Shown: positions 20,484 to 29,990 of the stretch, piece by piece
Numbering within the stretch: the first letter of the stretch is position 1
Layout: each line of letters starts with the position of its first letter
From: Phyllobacterium myrsinacearum
GTDB lineage: Bacteria > Pseudomonadota > Alphaproteobacteria > Rhizobiales > Rhizobiaceae
Assembly: GCF_014138285.1 (NCBI RefSeq)
Contig: NZ_JACGXN010000014.1
Location: forward strand, 62,001-126,000
Reading direction: 5' to 3'
Length of the DNA stretch: 64,000 bases
Position numbers and translations under genes: made by a program
The notes under the pieces: model-generated
The model's input: the letters and a program-made list of their open reading frames with translations, nothing else
What the model was told of the DNA's origin: nothing
Database searches by the model: none

Positions 20484-21782
20484 TCAGCCCGAGATCAGGC
20501 GAGCCTGCCCTTGCAGCCGCAAGCCAAAAACAGAAAACAGAAAGGCAAACCAAAGAGGACTACCGCTTTGGAAGAACATGCTCTCAACGCAGGCGGTGAT
20601 GATGCCGTACAACCAAAGGCGGACAAACAACCGGGTCATGTGAGGATTATTCCCTGATGTGTCAGCTTTCGACACGTAATGGAGCGGCAGTATGATCAGC
20701 CAGATTACGGTCAGGATAAGCCCTGGTATGCCCGCAGAAAGAAGCGTATCCAGATAAGCGTTATGCGCACTGGTGGCATTCACTGCCCATGTTTCCATTT
20801 TGCCGCCGCTGTATATAACCTCCGACGTCTGCCAAAAGGCCTGAAGACCATAGCCGGTAAAAGGCTTTTCAGCGATTGCGGAAAACGCGAAATTCCAGAT
20901 GTCGGTTCGGTTGGTGAACGTTGTGTCGATTCCGAATCCCTTGAGGAGAGATCGGATGGGTTCGAAAACCGCCGAACCGACCGTGAAGAGATTGATAGCG
21001 AGACTTCCTCCAATCGCAATCGGTATGCGCGTCCATTTCCAGTTTTCAAAAACCCACGCCACAACGAGGATCGCAGGCAGTGCTGCCGTGGATGTCTTTC
21101 CTCCGGTCTTGGACAGGAAGAAAACCGACAATACAATAATCAGTATGCCGAGCACGCGCCTTTCACTGTTGCAAAGGAAAAGCCCAAAAAAAACAGCCAT
21201 AACCATGATGCCAGCTGCCACGTTCTTATGAGCAAAATGCCCTTTCCAATAGCCCGCGAGCATAGGCTCGAAAGCATCGGATGCCTGATGAATGCCGAGG
21301 CTTGGAAGAAAGAAAACACCGTAATAAGCCACCGCCAATGTGAAGAGCATGGCCATGCCGAGCAACGTTGCAAAATGTTTGTCCGACCGGGGCAGGTGAA
21401 GGAAAATACTGGCATTGAGGCAGGTCAACAGCGCCAGGATCACCCGCTTGATCGCAAGGTCTGGATGCGCTGACAGCATCGAAGCGAAGAGATACCAGAT
21501 AAAGATCATCGCCAGCAAAAAACGTGGACGAAAGATCGCGGCGCGCGCCGGATTGTTGAAAGCAAAAATCAGTAGTCCCCCGGTCAAAGCCAGAGTAACA
21601 ATCTGATTGATAAAATTGGAATTGTCTGCGAGTGGCCCGTCCGTCGACGCGGCCCCCAAAAGTGAAAAGGGATTGGTCGTGATCCAGAAAAACAAGAAAA
21701 GAGCGACGAAGAGGAAAGCACTGGAGCTGCTATCTTTGACACGGCTGGTGCTGCTTTCAATTGCGGTCAAATCACACACCAA
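20484..21782 (-). CDS. O-antigen ligase / ExoQ-like polysaccharide polymerase
   Basis: Integral membrane protein of 432 residues with about 10-12 hydrophobic segments and a large periplasmic loop in the C-terminal half. It fits the Wzy_C/O-antigen ligase family (ExoQ in rhizobia). Characteristic are the GHFAHKNVAAGIMVM stretch before a membrane segment and the loop residues NRTDIWNFAFSAIAEKPFTGYG, with SAHNAYLDTLLSAGIPG, where the SxHN motif is near universal. Likely it polymerises or ligates repeat units at the outer face of the inner membrane. The start is a TTG and is uncertain. The adjacent acyltransferase and polysaccharide cluster support the role. Confidence 0.85.
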   Translation of the reverse strand: MVCDLTAIESSTSRVKDSSSSAFLFVALFLFFWITTNPFSLLGAASTDGPLADNSNFINQIVTLALTGGLLIFAFNNPARAAIFRPRFLLAMIFIWYLFASMLSAHPDLAIKRVILALLTCLNASIFLHLPRSDKHFATLLGMAMLFTLAVAYYGVFFLPSLGIHQASDAFEPMLAGYWKGHFAHKNVAAGIMVMAVFFGLFLCNSERRVLGILIIVLSVFFLSKTGGKTSTAALPAILVVAWVFENWKWTRIPIAIGGSLAINLFTVGSAVFEPIRSLLKGFGIDTTFTNRTDIWNFAFSAIAEKPFTGYGLQAFWQTSEVIYSGGKMETWAVNATSAHNAYLDTLLSAGIPGLILTVIWLIILPLHYVSKADTSGNNPHMTRLFVRLWLYGIITACVESMFFQSGSPLWFAFLFSVFGLRLQGQARLISG

Positions 21783-22076
21783 ATCTGTAATATGCTTCCA
21801 TTAGATGCTGTTCTGTCTTACACTTTGTGTGAAGCGAAACATAGAGTTTCTATCTCCAGTACTAAATTTGATGCTTGCTTTTGCACATATGGTTTGATTT
21901 GAAGCTATGTGAGCAGCCGATCCTGCCAAGTGCAACTGAAAGGGTGCAGTTGTTGCATTCGCAACATTCAGAGGTCATTGGCGAAACACGGTGGTATGCC
22001 ATATCCTGGTCACGGGGGAGTTGGACAGGATGCAATCGCCATGAATGATTTTCTCTAACGATAAAAAGACAGATTG
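21783..22076. promoter_or_regulatory. Divergent spacer with two inverted repeats
   Basis: Spacer between the ligase and acyltransferase genes. It holds CAACTG-N8-CAGTTG at 21933-21952, abutting GTTGC-ATTC-GCAAC at 21952-21965. They sit about 110 bases before the acyltransferase start. A regulator site is plausible, but I cannot name the protein. Confidence 0.3.
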
Positions 22077-23156
22077 ATGGAAGCGAAGCGGTTATCAAAT
22101 ATTGACGGACTTCGCGCCATTGCTGCGCTTTCAGTATTCTTTCAGCACTGGTTCGGGGACATGCTGCGCCACAGCGACAGTGCCAAACCGTTGTACCAAC
22201 CGGTTTTGGCCATCGTCGAGAATATCGACCTTGGCCGCTTTGGTGTCGTTCTGTTTTTTTTCATCAGCGGCTTTGTTGTCCCCTTCAGTATCAAAGGTGA
22301 AACGCCACTCGTTCGCTTTGCCGTTTCACGGTTTTTTCGGCTGTATCCGGCTATGTGGATGGCTATTGCGGCACTTGTCATTTTATTCTGGAGTCAGGGA
22401 AACCCGGCTGAGCTCTCGAGTGTCCTTGCCAATCTGACGATGGTGCCCGTGGTTTTTGGAAAACAGTGGCTATCCAATATTTATTGGACACTGTTTGTGG
22501 AACTCCTGTTCTACTTTCTCATAGCTATGTTGTTTTGGATGCGGCTGGTGTTTAACTTCCGTACAATTTTCTTCTTCAGCTTGTTTCTTGTCTTTTCGAC
22601 CGTGGTACCGGTTCTACTCCGTACACATTTCGGCATCAATGTTCCGGTCCAGTATTTGGGGATGCATTTATCGTTCTTGTTCTGCGGATTGCTGGTGCGG
22701 TTGGCAGTTACAGAAAAGATAAAGAATGCGTTCTGGGCAATTGCCTTTCTCTTTTGTTTGCAGATGGTGGCAATTGCTGCTGTCGCAGACTTTTCACTGT
22801 CCCGGGGTGACGGATTTGTCGGTTTGTCCGTCATGCCGGTCCTTGTCGCCTATCTTCTTGCAGCGGCAGTTTTTGTCTTGTCAGTTGCCAGCCGACGCCC
22901 GCAATCACCAACCCTTTCGTTCGTTGGACAAATCAGCTATTCAATTTATCTCTTTCACTGGATTGCAGCCCAGATCGTTTACCTGGTCTTCCCGCCGACA
23001 GGAAACTGGCTGGATTTTCTGTCTATCACCATTTCATTGGCTGCGACGATTGTTGTTTCTTGGGCAGTCTACACAGTGGTCGAAAAGCCGATGATTGATT
23101 TTGCCAAATATATTATGGACAGAGGTTTTAGGCTGATACGTCAGAGGGCACCGTAA
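22077..23156 (+). CDS. Acyltransferase 3 family membrane protein (ExoH/OafA-like)
   Basis: Polytopic acyltransferase 3 (PF01757) protein of 359 residues with about 10 membrane helices. Family marks are IDGLRAIAALSVFFQHW near the N-terminus, with the catalytic His, then the RFFRLYP motif and SYSIYLFHW near the C-terminus. Such proteins add acetyl or succinyl groups to extracellular polysaccharides or lipids. It is divergent from the ExoQ-like gene and next to an exopolysaccharide cluster, so polysaccharide decoration is the likeliest role. The ATG at 22077 is preferred over the TTG before it. Confidence 0.88.
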   Translation: MEAKRLSNIDGLRAIAALSVFFQHWFGDMLRHSDSAKPLYQPVLAIVENIDLGRFGVVLFFFISGFVVPFSIKGETPLVRFAVSRFFRLYPAMWMAIAALVILFWSQGNPAELSSVLANLTMVPVVFGKQWLSNIYWTLFVELLFYFLIAMLFWMRLVFNFRTIFFFSLFLVFSTVVPVLLRTHFGINVPVQYLGMHLSFLFCGLLVRLAVTEKIKNAFWAIAFLFCLQMVAIAAVADFSLSRGDGFVGLSVMPVLVAYLLAAAVFVLSVASRRPQSPTLSFVGQISYSIYLFHWIAAQIVYLVFPPTGNWLDFLSITISLAATIVVSWAVYTVVEKPMIDFAKYIMDRGFRLIRQRAP

Positions 23157-23319
23157 AGTTCCAAGGGGCTCGTTACCTTGTTTGAAAAAGGAATGCATTA
23201 GGGCTGCCCTTACAGTTTCAAGTAAGTTGACCGCTGGAGCGAACAGGTTGTGGGCGGTTTCCACCAAATACGCAGGGCATGACCGGGATCATGTTTTCAG
23301 CTCCACCGGCCGATGGTCT

Positions 23320-23472
23320 CATAGGAACAGCGATTCCGTACGTCAGCAACATTTCCTCAATTTGCTGCAGGTTGAGTGGAAATCGATAGCAGAGCCAGAC
23401 AGCGCGGACGATGATTTCCGGCGGAAAACGATGGTTCTTGTAATTGGCGACGGGCGGCTGGCTTATGCTCAT
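23320..23472 (-). pseudogene. IS6-family transposase N-terminal remnant
   Basis: Reading on the minus strand from 23472 gives MSISQPPVANYKNHRFPPE, then IIVRAVWLCYRFPLNLQQIE and EMLLTYGIAV, matching the first 50 residues of IS6/IS26-type transposases (the YKNHRFPPEII zinc-finger-like start). Homology then stops and the catalytic DDE domain is absent. No terminal repeats are seen. It is an inactive relic between the acyltransferase and the AraC regulator. Confidence 0.8.
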
Positions 23473-23970
23473 GACCAATATCGAGTATTCCTTAGTCCAA
23501 ACACGGTGACACCCAATAACGCTTCTTGCGTAGCCGAGCACACAGATCTTTGCAGTGCGTGGTCGACCGGGAACGGCCGTAGCGGATTATCATCCCCTTC
23601 CCCCTTCAACTCTCGTTCCCCTGTTGGACAACGAAGAGACCCATAGAGATCTGTGGGGCAGCCTCCTTGCCATCGAAATAATACCTATCTGTTATGTCGT
23701 CCCGACGTGTTCAGAGGTATTCGTTATTTTGTGCCCTCAAAACCTTATGATCCTTTTACCAACGAGGCAGGTTGAAACCATACCGTTCATTGACGAAAAG
23801 TTTGCAAGGAAACCGGTAACCATCAATTCGATTGGTAAATGCCTAATCATAATTGGCTTTGTTTTACGGTATTTGACTTTCAATGAGAAGTTAACTTTCA
23901 ACTGCCATGGTTAAATTTAGAAATATACTTTAAACTGATAGAAAACTTTATTGGATGTCGGGAGGTTAAA
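23473..23970. other. Intergenic region before the AraC regulator
   Basis: About 500 bases with no supportable gene. The last 200 bases are AT-rich and probably hold the promoter of the AraC-type gene. The sequence nearer the transposase relic gives only short frames without recognisable content. Confidence 0.4.
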
Positions 23971-25158
23971 TTGTCGAACTCATCAAGGAAAGGGCATTCA
24001 CCGCCAACTCTGGTTGAAAAGTCGCATGACCTGCAGATTAACTCGTGCCCACCGATGCAGATTGAACGACGGAGATGGCCACGGCAGCCGATCAATGACC
24101 TCGAACCATCTCCGCCTTTGCCACCGGCCCTGGAGCCTCTGCAATTTTCTACACGCGACCTCTCTCCGCGGGACCAATTTGCTGCGTGGCAAGCTTATTT
24201 AGCACCGCTAATTGACATTGCACTCCCGGATGCTTTTTCATCTGACGCGGGCTTTCCGGCCGACCATACGGCTTGGAATCTTGGAAACATGCTCGTAGTT
24301 CAACAATCTTCGCCTTCTCATAGCTATACGCGCTCACCGCTGAAACTCCGATCCAATTTGATTGATCATTGGCATCTGGTTTTGTTACGGTCTGGCCAAA
24401 CCTGGACTGAGGTTGACGGACACGTTTTCGAAGGCATGCCGGGGAGATTGGAACTCAGATCGTTGGGCCATCCTTTCAGAGGTAGAACAACTGACACGCG
24501 CAGCACCTCATTTTATTTGCCTCGCGAACTGTTTTCGGAAACAGCCGTTGCCAAAGAGATCAAGAACGGGACAATACTGTCCGGAAATTATACCAACCTA
24601 TTGATTGAATACATAGATAGCATCGATGCGAAATTATCCAGCTTGACTGCGGCAGACCTTCCACAAGTCGTTCAGACAACCCGCGATATGATTGTAACCT
24701 GCCTATCATCTATGGCACAGTACGCTGACGTTGCTGAACCACAGGGCACCCTCGCCTTGATGGAACGTGTGCGTCGCTTCGTACAGCGTAATTTAAGCTC
24801 GCCAAATCTTACACCTGATACATTATGCCGGGAGCTTGGTATTTCACGCACACGGCTCTATCAATTATTGGAACCCAGCGGCGGGGTTCTCCACTACATT
24901 CAAAAGCGCCGCCTTCTGTCAGCGCACGTTGCACTGAGTAACACCGGCAACCGACAGCATATTGTGGAGATTGCCGCTGTCGTGGGCTATACTTCCGCGG
25001 CTCATTTCAGCCGGGCGTTCAGCAAGGAATTCGGTTACAGTCCCCGCGCGGCCCGAAATGTAACAGTTCCACCGTATTTAGCGCACAATGCTCCACGCAC
25101 CGAAATAAGCCACGGCAATCATTCCTTTGGCGAGTGGCTCGCATCTCTCGGGCAATAA
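23971..25158 (+). CDS. cuxR: AraC-type c-di-GMP-responsive activator, CuxR-like
   Basis: AraC/XylS regulator of 395 residues with an N-terminal cupin-like sensor (about 50-250) and two helix-turn-helix motifs in the last third (LCRELGISRTRLYQLLEP and IVEIAAVVGYTSAAHFSRAF). The start is TTG with a strong GGGAGG 6 bases upstream. In S. meliloti, CuxR sits before uxs1-uxe and a glycosyltransferase and turns the operon on when it binds c-di-GMP through a PilZ-like RxxxR motif. Here the same gene order follows, and RRWPR (34-38) supplies an RxxxR. The name rests on synteny and this motif. An IS relic lies upstream. Confidence 0.82.
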   Translation: MSNSSRKGHSPPTLVEKSHDLQINSCPPMQIERRRWPRQPINDLEPSPPLPPALEPLQFSTRDLSPRDQFAAWQAYLAPLIDIALPDAFSSDAGFPADHTAWNLGNMLVVQQSSPSHSYTRSPLKLRSNLIDHWHLVLLRSGQTWTEVDGHVFEGMPGRLELRSLGHPFRGRTTDTRSTSFYLPRELFSETAVAKEIKNGTILSGNYTNLLIEYIDSIDAKLSSLTAADLPQVVQTTRDMIVTCLSSMAQYADVAEPQGTLALMERVRRFVQRNLSSPNLTPDTLCRELGISRTRLYQLLEPSGGVLHYIQKRRLLSAHVALSNTGNRQHIVEIAAVVGYTSAAHFSRAFSKEFGYSPRAARNVTVPPYLAHNAPRTEISHGNHSFGEWLASLGQ

Positions 25159-25481
25159 TACAAACTGTTCAACCATTAGCAGCCGGATTTGGACGATGCG
25201 AGGCAACATGGGCGGCCGGCCGGATCGGCGGTCCATTCGACTATGTTCCCCTTCATGCGCGTGGTCCGATACAGATCCCGATAACGCAATCACGAAGTAT
25301 ATTGAGTTGCAGATATGGACGCTATGGCAAGTTTCCGGATGCGCATCCAACGACAACACATGATTAGCAAAGTATACAAAGACAACAATAAACATGCCGT
25401 TAAACAAAACTTTGAACTGAGTGCATTCATTGAATGATGTGCACTTGATCGACGAAGTATAGGCAAATTTGGGGTCTTTCA
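25159..25481 (+). promoter_or_regulatory. Promoter region of the polysaccharide operon
   Basis: 320 bases between the CuxR-like gene and the decarboxylase gene, with no credible ORF. An imperfect palindrome GTGCA-TTCATT-G-AATGATG-TGCAC spans 25421-25444, and a TATAGG -10 candidate begins at 25458. The palindrome would therefore overlap the -35 region, where an AraC-type activator commonly binds. GGGG 8 bases before the next ATG may be the ribosome site. Binding by the CuxR-like protein is inferred. Confidence 0.45.
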
Positions 25482-26531
25482 ATGAAAAGCGTGCGTCCAA
25501 ACTTCATCAGCCCGAACATCAATTCGCTTTTCAGCGATGTTCATGTAATTCGCTCCAAGCAACGGTCACTGCATATTCTCGTTGCCGGAGGCGCTGGCTT
25601 TCTTGGATCACATCTCTGCGAACGTCTTCTAAAAGCAGGACACACCGTAATCTGCGTTGACAATTTCTCCACGGGGCTAGAACGCAATATTCGTCATTTG
25701 CGGAACTTCGAGGGTTTCAGCGTCATTAAGCATGACATTGTTGATCCAATCGATATTGAAGTCGATGAAATTTATAATCTTGCCTGCCCCGCCTCGCCGC
25801 CGCACTATCAGGCTGATCCAGTTCATACCATGAAGACATGTGTGTTTGGTGCACTCAATTTGCTGGAACTGGCCGCACGGACAGGTGCTCGCATTTTCCA
25901 GGCCTCCACGTCAGAAATATACGGCGATCCTTTGGTGCACCCTCAGGTCGAAAGCTATTGGGGAAATGTAAATTCGTTTGGTCCCAGGTCTTGCTATGAC
26001 GAGGGCAAGCGCAGTGCCGAGACATTATTCTTTGATTTTCACAGAAAATACCATGTCGAGATAAAGGTGGCCCGAATATTCAATACCTACGGCCCCAATA
26101 TGCGCCCTGACGATGGCCGGGTTGTTTCCAACTTTATTGTGCAGGCTCTGAAAGGGCACGACATAACTATCTATGGTGATGGCTCGCAAACCCGTTCCTT
26201 TTGTTTTGTCAATGATCTCATCGACGGCTTTCAGCAGCTCATGGCCACCGGGCCGTCATTCACCAGTCCCGTGAATCTGGGAAACCCGGTTGAATTTACG
26301 ATACTGGAGCTCGCCGAGCAGGTTATCAAACTGACGGGTTCACGTTCGAAGACAATTCAAAACCCGCTGCCGACAGACGATCCACGTCAACGTCGTCCGG
26401 ATATCTCGCTTGCCCAGCGTCAGTTGGGATGGCAGCCGATGGTACCGCTCACCGTGGGCCTGGAAAAAACGATTTGTTACTTTGACCGGCTGCTGACTGA
26501 ACAGACATATGAATTTGCGGGGATTGCGTAA
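25482..26531 (+). CDS. uxs1: UDP-glucuronate decarboxylase (UDP-xylose synthase)
   Basis: Extended short-chain dehydrogenase that converts UDP-glucuronate to UDP-xylose with bound NAD. 349 residues. The Rossmann motif is GGAGFLG (36-42), and the catalytic set is in [10 protein letters not shown] (141-150) and Tyr172/Lys176 in CYDEGKR. Uxs-specific marks are [12 protein letters not shown] and [10 protein letters not shown] with DDGRVVSNF. It is the first gene of the polysaccharide operon; its stop and the ATG of the next gene overlap as TAATG. The S. meliloti counterpart was shown to make UDP-xylose. Confidence 0.9.
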   Translation: MKSVRPNFISPNINSLFSDVHVIRSKQRSLHILVAGGAGFLGSHLCERLLKAGHTVICVDNFSTGLERNIRHLRNFEGFSVIKHDIVDPIDIEVDEIYNLACPASPPHYQADPVHTMKTCVFGALNLLELAARTGARIFQASTSEIYGDPLVHPQVESYWGNVNSFGPRSCYDEGKRSAETLFFDFHRKYHVEIKVARIFNTYGPNMRPDDGRVVSNFIVQALKGHDITIYGDGSQTRSFCFVNDLIDGFQQLMATGPSFTSPVNLGNPVEFTILELAEQVIKLTGSRSKTIQNPLPTDDPRQRRPDISLAQRQLGWQPMVPLTVGLEKTICYFDRLLTEQTYEFAGIA

Positions 26532-27517
26532 TGTCACCGCGACGAGTTCTGGTGACAGGTGGCGCTGGATATATTGGCAGCCACACTGCCAAGCTTCTCC
26601 ATTCAAGTGGGGTTGAGCCAATTGTCTTTGACAGTCTGGTTACGGGCAATCGCGCTTCCGTGCGCTGGGGACCGTTTGTACACGGCGATATCCTCGACAC
26701 AAGCAGTCTATTGCGCGTTTTAAATCACTACAAGCCAGACGCGGTCGTACATTTCGCAGCCTCGGCCTATGTTGGAGAGTCAGTCGAAAACCCGTCAAAA
26801 TATTACAGGAACAATGTCGCAGGCACCTTATCGCTCTTGGACGCCTGTCGACATGCGGATGTCGACAAGGTCATTTTTTCATCGAGTTGCGCAACTTACG
26901 GTGTTCCTTCTTCACTTCCCATCACCGAGGCCACCCCACAACAACCGATCAATCCTTATGGCAGGACGAAACTTATTGCCGAACAGATTTTGCAGGATTA
27001 TGCGGCTGCTTATCATCTGAAATATGTTGCGCTACGCTACTTCAATGCCTGTGGCGCAGACCCGGATGGTGAACTCGGCGAATGGCACGACCCCGAGACG
27101 CATCTCATACCAAGAGCATTGCTTGCAGCCGTAGGAGCAATCTCGCACCTTTCCGTATTCGGTGATGATTATGACACTGCCGATGGAACTTGTGTTCGTG
27201 ATTATATTCACGTGACGGACCTTGCCCGGGCCCATGTACTGGCATTGGACCACCTTGTCAGCGGTGGTCCAAATCTCGCGGTCAATCTCGGGACCGGGCA
27301 TGGTTCGTCGATAGCCGAGATATTGAAAGCTATCGGTCGCATTACCAAACGCGAAGTGCCTGTTGAAATGCATCCGCGACGCGTCGGCGACCCACCTTCA
27401 CTTTATACAGATCCGGCCTTTGCGCGTCGCGTACTTGGCTTTTCGCCTGAGTACTCTGACCTCGATACCATCATCCGGACTGCAGCGCCCTTCTTTGGTC
27501 TGGAGGCGCAGACATGA
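26531..27517 (+). CDS. uxe: UDP-xylose/UDP-glucose 4-epimerase (GalE family)
   Basis: GalE-type epimerase of 328 residues: nucleotide-binding GGAGYIGSH (10-18), the SSSCATYG catalytic Ser/Thr segment (about 117-124), and Tyr143/Lys147 in NPYGRTK. Sequence alone cannot tell a UDP-glucose from a UDP-xylose 4-epimerase. Coupling to the UDP-xylose synthase gene upstream favours interconversion of UDP-xylose and UDP-L-arabinose, as for the S. meliloti Uxe next to uxs1. It overlaps the next gene by four bases. Confidence 0.83.
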   Translation: MSPRRVLVTGGAGYIGSHTAKLLHSSGVEPIVFDSLVTGNRASVRWGPFVHGDILDTSSLLRVLNHYKPDAVVHFAASAYVGESVENPSKYYRNNVAGTLSLLDACRHADVDKVIFSSSCATYGVPSSLPITEATPQQPINPYGRTKLIAEQILQDYAAAYHLKYVALRYFNACGADPDGELGEWHDPETHLIPRALLAAVGAISHLSVFGDDYDTADGTCVRDYIHVTDLARAHVLALDHLVSGGPNLAVNLGTGHGSSIAEILKAIGRITKREVPVEMHPRRVGDPPSLYTDPAFARRVLGFSPEYSDLDTIIRTAAPFFGLEAQT

Positions 27518-29376
27518 CGAAGATACTCAAAGTGGTTACGCGACCCGATCAGATTCCAGTCCTGAGAGGATATCACCGCAAAGAATATGCGGTCGGCGCG
27601 GTAATCTGGCTGGCAATGCTTGTTTATTTCTGGGCCTGGTGGCTGAAGCCGGAACACTATGTTGATTTCTGGGGATTCACCTTGGTTACCGCCATACTGG
27701 TTTGGGTAACTTTCCTGCCGGCCTACTTCATCATTCTGTTTTATCGCGCGCAAAAGCCCCACGGGCCTCTTCAATTGCCTATTGGTAGTCGCGTCGCAAT
27801 GGTTGTTACCAAAGCGCCATCGGAGCCTTTTTCGGTCGTCGCGGTGACACTGAAAGCAATGCTCGCTCAAGCGTATCCACATGACACCTGGCTTGCCGAC
27901 GAGGATCCATCTGCAGAAACATTGAACTGGTGCCAAGCGCACGGTGTACTTGTATCCACACGGAAAAACCGGACGGATTACCACCGTGCAAGCTGGCCGC
28001 GCCGGACACGCTGCAAGGAAGGGAATCTCGCCTTTTTCTATGATTATTATGGCTATGAACGTTACGATTTTGCAGTGCAACTCGACGCAGATCATGTCCC
28101 AGAGACAGGTTATCTCATTGAAATGCTGCGTCCGTTTGCTGATCCAGATGTGGGCTATGTGTCTGCACCAAGTATATGTGATCACAATGCATCAGAGAGC
28201 TGGTCCGCCCGCGGACGGCTTTATGCCGAAGCGAGCATGCATGGCGCACTTCAGGCCGGTTACAATCACGGTCTTGCTCCTCTGTGCATCGGATCACACT
28301 ATGCTGTGCGCACCGCTGCACTCCGACAGATAGGCGGGTTGGGACCTGAGCTTGCAGAAGATCATTCGACAACATTGATTATGAATGCTCATGGATGGCG
28401 CGGTGCGCATGCGATTGATGCCATTGCACACGGTGACGGTCCCCGCACATTCGCCGATCTTGTAACACAGGAGTTCCAGTGGTCGCGCAGTCTTGTCATG
28501 CTGCTCCTACAGTACTCACCGACCTACGTTCCGCGCCTACCACCGCGATTGAAGTTCCAATTTCTGTTTTCTCAGCTGTGGTATCCGCTTTTTGCTGTGT
28601 TTATGGCCCTCATGTTTCTGATGCCGGTTTTGGCACTTATCCGCCATCAAAACTTTGTCGCAGTGACCTATCCTGACTTTCTTGCTCATTTCGCGCCTCT
28701 CTCGGTCACGTTGATCGTGCTGGCTTTCCGCTGGCGTGCAAGCGGCTCATTCCGGCCCTTGGATGCCAAAATTCTGAGCTGGGAGGCAATGTTTTTCCTC
28801 TTCGCTCGCTGGCCGTGGGCGCTGGCGGGAACAATTGCTGCTGTCCGGGACTGGATTACAGGATCTCATGTCGATTTTCGTATTACGCCCAAAGGCGTAT
28901 CCGAAGTGGATCCGCTGCCTGTGCGCGTTCTCATACCCTATGGTTTTCTGTCGGTTGTCTCCATATTGCCGGTTCTATTCGTGGGAAATGCAGGTGAAAC
29001 CCGCGGCTTTTACGTTTTCGCGATCATCAATGCTGTGCTTTACACGCTTCTCTTGCTCACAATCGTGATCCAGCACGCGCGAGAGAATACTGTCAGGTTC
29101 CGAACACGAACATATCGGCCGGCAATGGCAGCGAGCCTGCTCATTCTTATCGCCCTGCCGGGCATTGCATCGGTAGAACGCGGAAAAGAGGGACTTGAAT
29201 CTCTGGCATGGGGCACGGGCAGGTTGCGGCTGTATGAGACCACATATGCAGTATCCGGCGCTGGCCTTGGAGGTCGAGAGCTTCGCAAGCTGACTTTCAA
29301 TCCCCATTGGCTGCCCGTTCCGTCAGACGTCAACTTCCCGGAAGAAGAACAGCTCAGGGAGAGCGAAACAAAATGA
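27514..29376 (+). CDS. Membrane glycosyltransferase family 2, cellulose-synthase-like
   Basis: Processive GT2 polymerase of 620 residues. Two membrane helices precede the cytosolic catalytic domain (about 80-330) and several follow. Catalytic positions visible are Asp129 in LADEDPS, DAD at 191-193 in QLDADHVPE, AEDHST (282-286) and QEFQW (319-323). The last is a variant of QxxRW with Gln for Arg. It follows the UDP-pentose genes, so it most likely polymerises a xylose- or arabinose-containing chain and pushes it through the membrane. The equivalent gene in S. meliloti is SMb20460, from memory. Confidence 0.88.
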   Translation: MTKILKVVTRPDQIPVLRGYHRKEYAVGAVIWLAMLVYFWAWWLKPEHYVDFWGFTLVTAILVWVTFLPAYFIILFYRAQKPHGPLQLPIGSRVAMVVTKAPSEPFSVVAVTLKAMLAQAYPHDTWLADEDPSAETLNWCQAHGVLVSTRKNRTDYHRASWPRRTRCKEGNLAFFYDYYGYERYDFAVQLDADHVPETGYLIEMLRPFADPDVGYVSAPSICDHNASESWSARGRLYAEASMHGALQAGYNHGLAPLCIGSHYAVRTAALRQIGGLGPELAEDHSTTLIMNAHGWRGAHAIDAIAHGDGPRTFADLVTQEFQWSRSLVMLLLQYSPTYVPRLPPRLKFQFLFSQLWYPLFAVFMALMFLMPVLALIRHQNFVAVTYPDFLAHFAPLSVTLIVLAFRWRASGSFRPLDAKILSWEAMFFLFARWPWALAGTIAAVRDWITGSHVDFRITPKGVSEVDPLPVRVLIPYGFLSVVSILPVLFVGNAGETRGFYVFAIINAVLYTLLLLTIVIQHARENTVRFRTRTYRPAMAASLLILIALPGIASVERGKEGLESLAWGTGRLRLYETTYAVSGAGLGGRELRKLTFNPHWLPVPSDVNFPEEEQLRESETK

Positions 29377-29990
29377 ATAACAGGGGAATTGGAATAATGT
29401 TGCTACCTGGCAAAAAAGTGAAGGTACATAGATCGTTGGGCGGCGTGCCGCTGCTGTTATCGTACTGTCTGTCTGCCGTCATCCTTACGGGAACAGCTTA
29501 TGCTGGCGCAGAGATCCGACAGTCGGAGAATACTCGTCCAATGACCGGCGTGGAACTTTATATGCTTTATCGCGACAAGTCATGGACCTGGGCGGATGGA
29601 GCCGCGCGGTTTGACGACAAAAGCCGACAATTTACGGCAAGAACCGGTGCTGGAGATACAACTGCGTGGGCACAAGGACGATGGAATGTCACCAATGATG
29701 GCCACTTATGCCTCAATGCCGAATGGCACACGGTCTCCGGCGTTCACGCCAACAGAACGTGCTTTAGTCACAAGTTGGATCGCGGCACCATTTACCAGAA
29801 AAAGGATCCATCAGGAAGCTGGTATGTTTTCAAGCATGCCGTGCCGGCTGAAACCGACGAGTTCAAGAAACTTGTTGCAGAAAACCTTGTGTCTCCGGAT
29901 CTGGCGACAATCAAATCCAATCTCGAGATTCAGAAAAAATTAGCTGGCAACATTGCGCCAAGGGTTGCTAGCAGGAGGAAAACCCAATGA
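29373..29990 (+). CDS. DUF995 secreted protein, first copy
   Basis: Predicted exported protein of 205 residues with a hydrophobic signal segment (about 25-42, LLLSYCLSAVILTGTAYA) and a DUF995 domain: ELYMLYRDKSWTWADGAARF, then GRWNVTNDGHLCLNAEW and a Cys pair. The ATG overlaps the glycosyltransferase stop as ATGA; a second ATG 24 bases downstream is an alternative start with AGGGGA. DUF995 proteins have no established activity. The position in the operon suggests a periplasmic partner in polysaccharide assembly or binding. Confidence 0.8.
   Translation: MNNRGIGIMLLPGKKVKVHRSLGGVPLLLSYCLSAVILTGTAYAGAEIRQSENTRPMTGVELYMLYRDKSWTWADGAARFDDKSRQFTARTGAGDTTAWAQGRWNVTNDGHLCLNAEWHTVSGVHANRTCFSHKLDRGTIYQKKDPSGSWYVFKHAVPAETDEFKKLVAENLVSPDLATIKSNLEIQKKLAGNIAPRVASRRKTQ

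Noticed and set aside
25078-25500. 140-codon minus-strand frame between the CuxR-like gene and uxs1
   Set aside because: It overlaps the end of one real gene and the start of another, and would occupy the operon promoter; no recognisable content.
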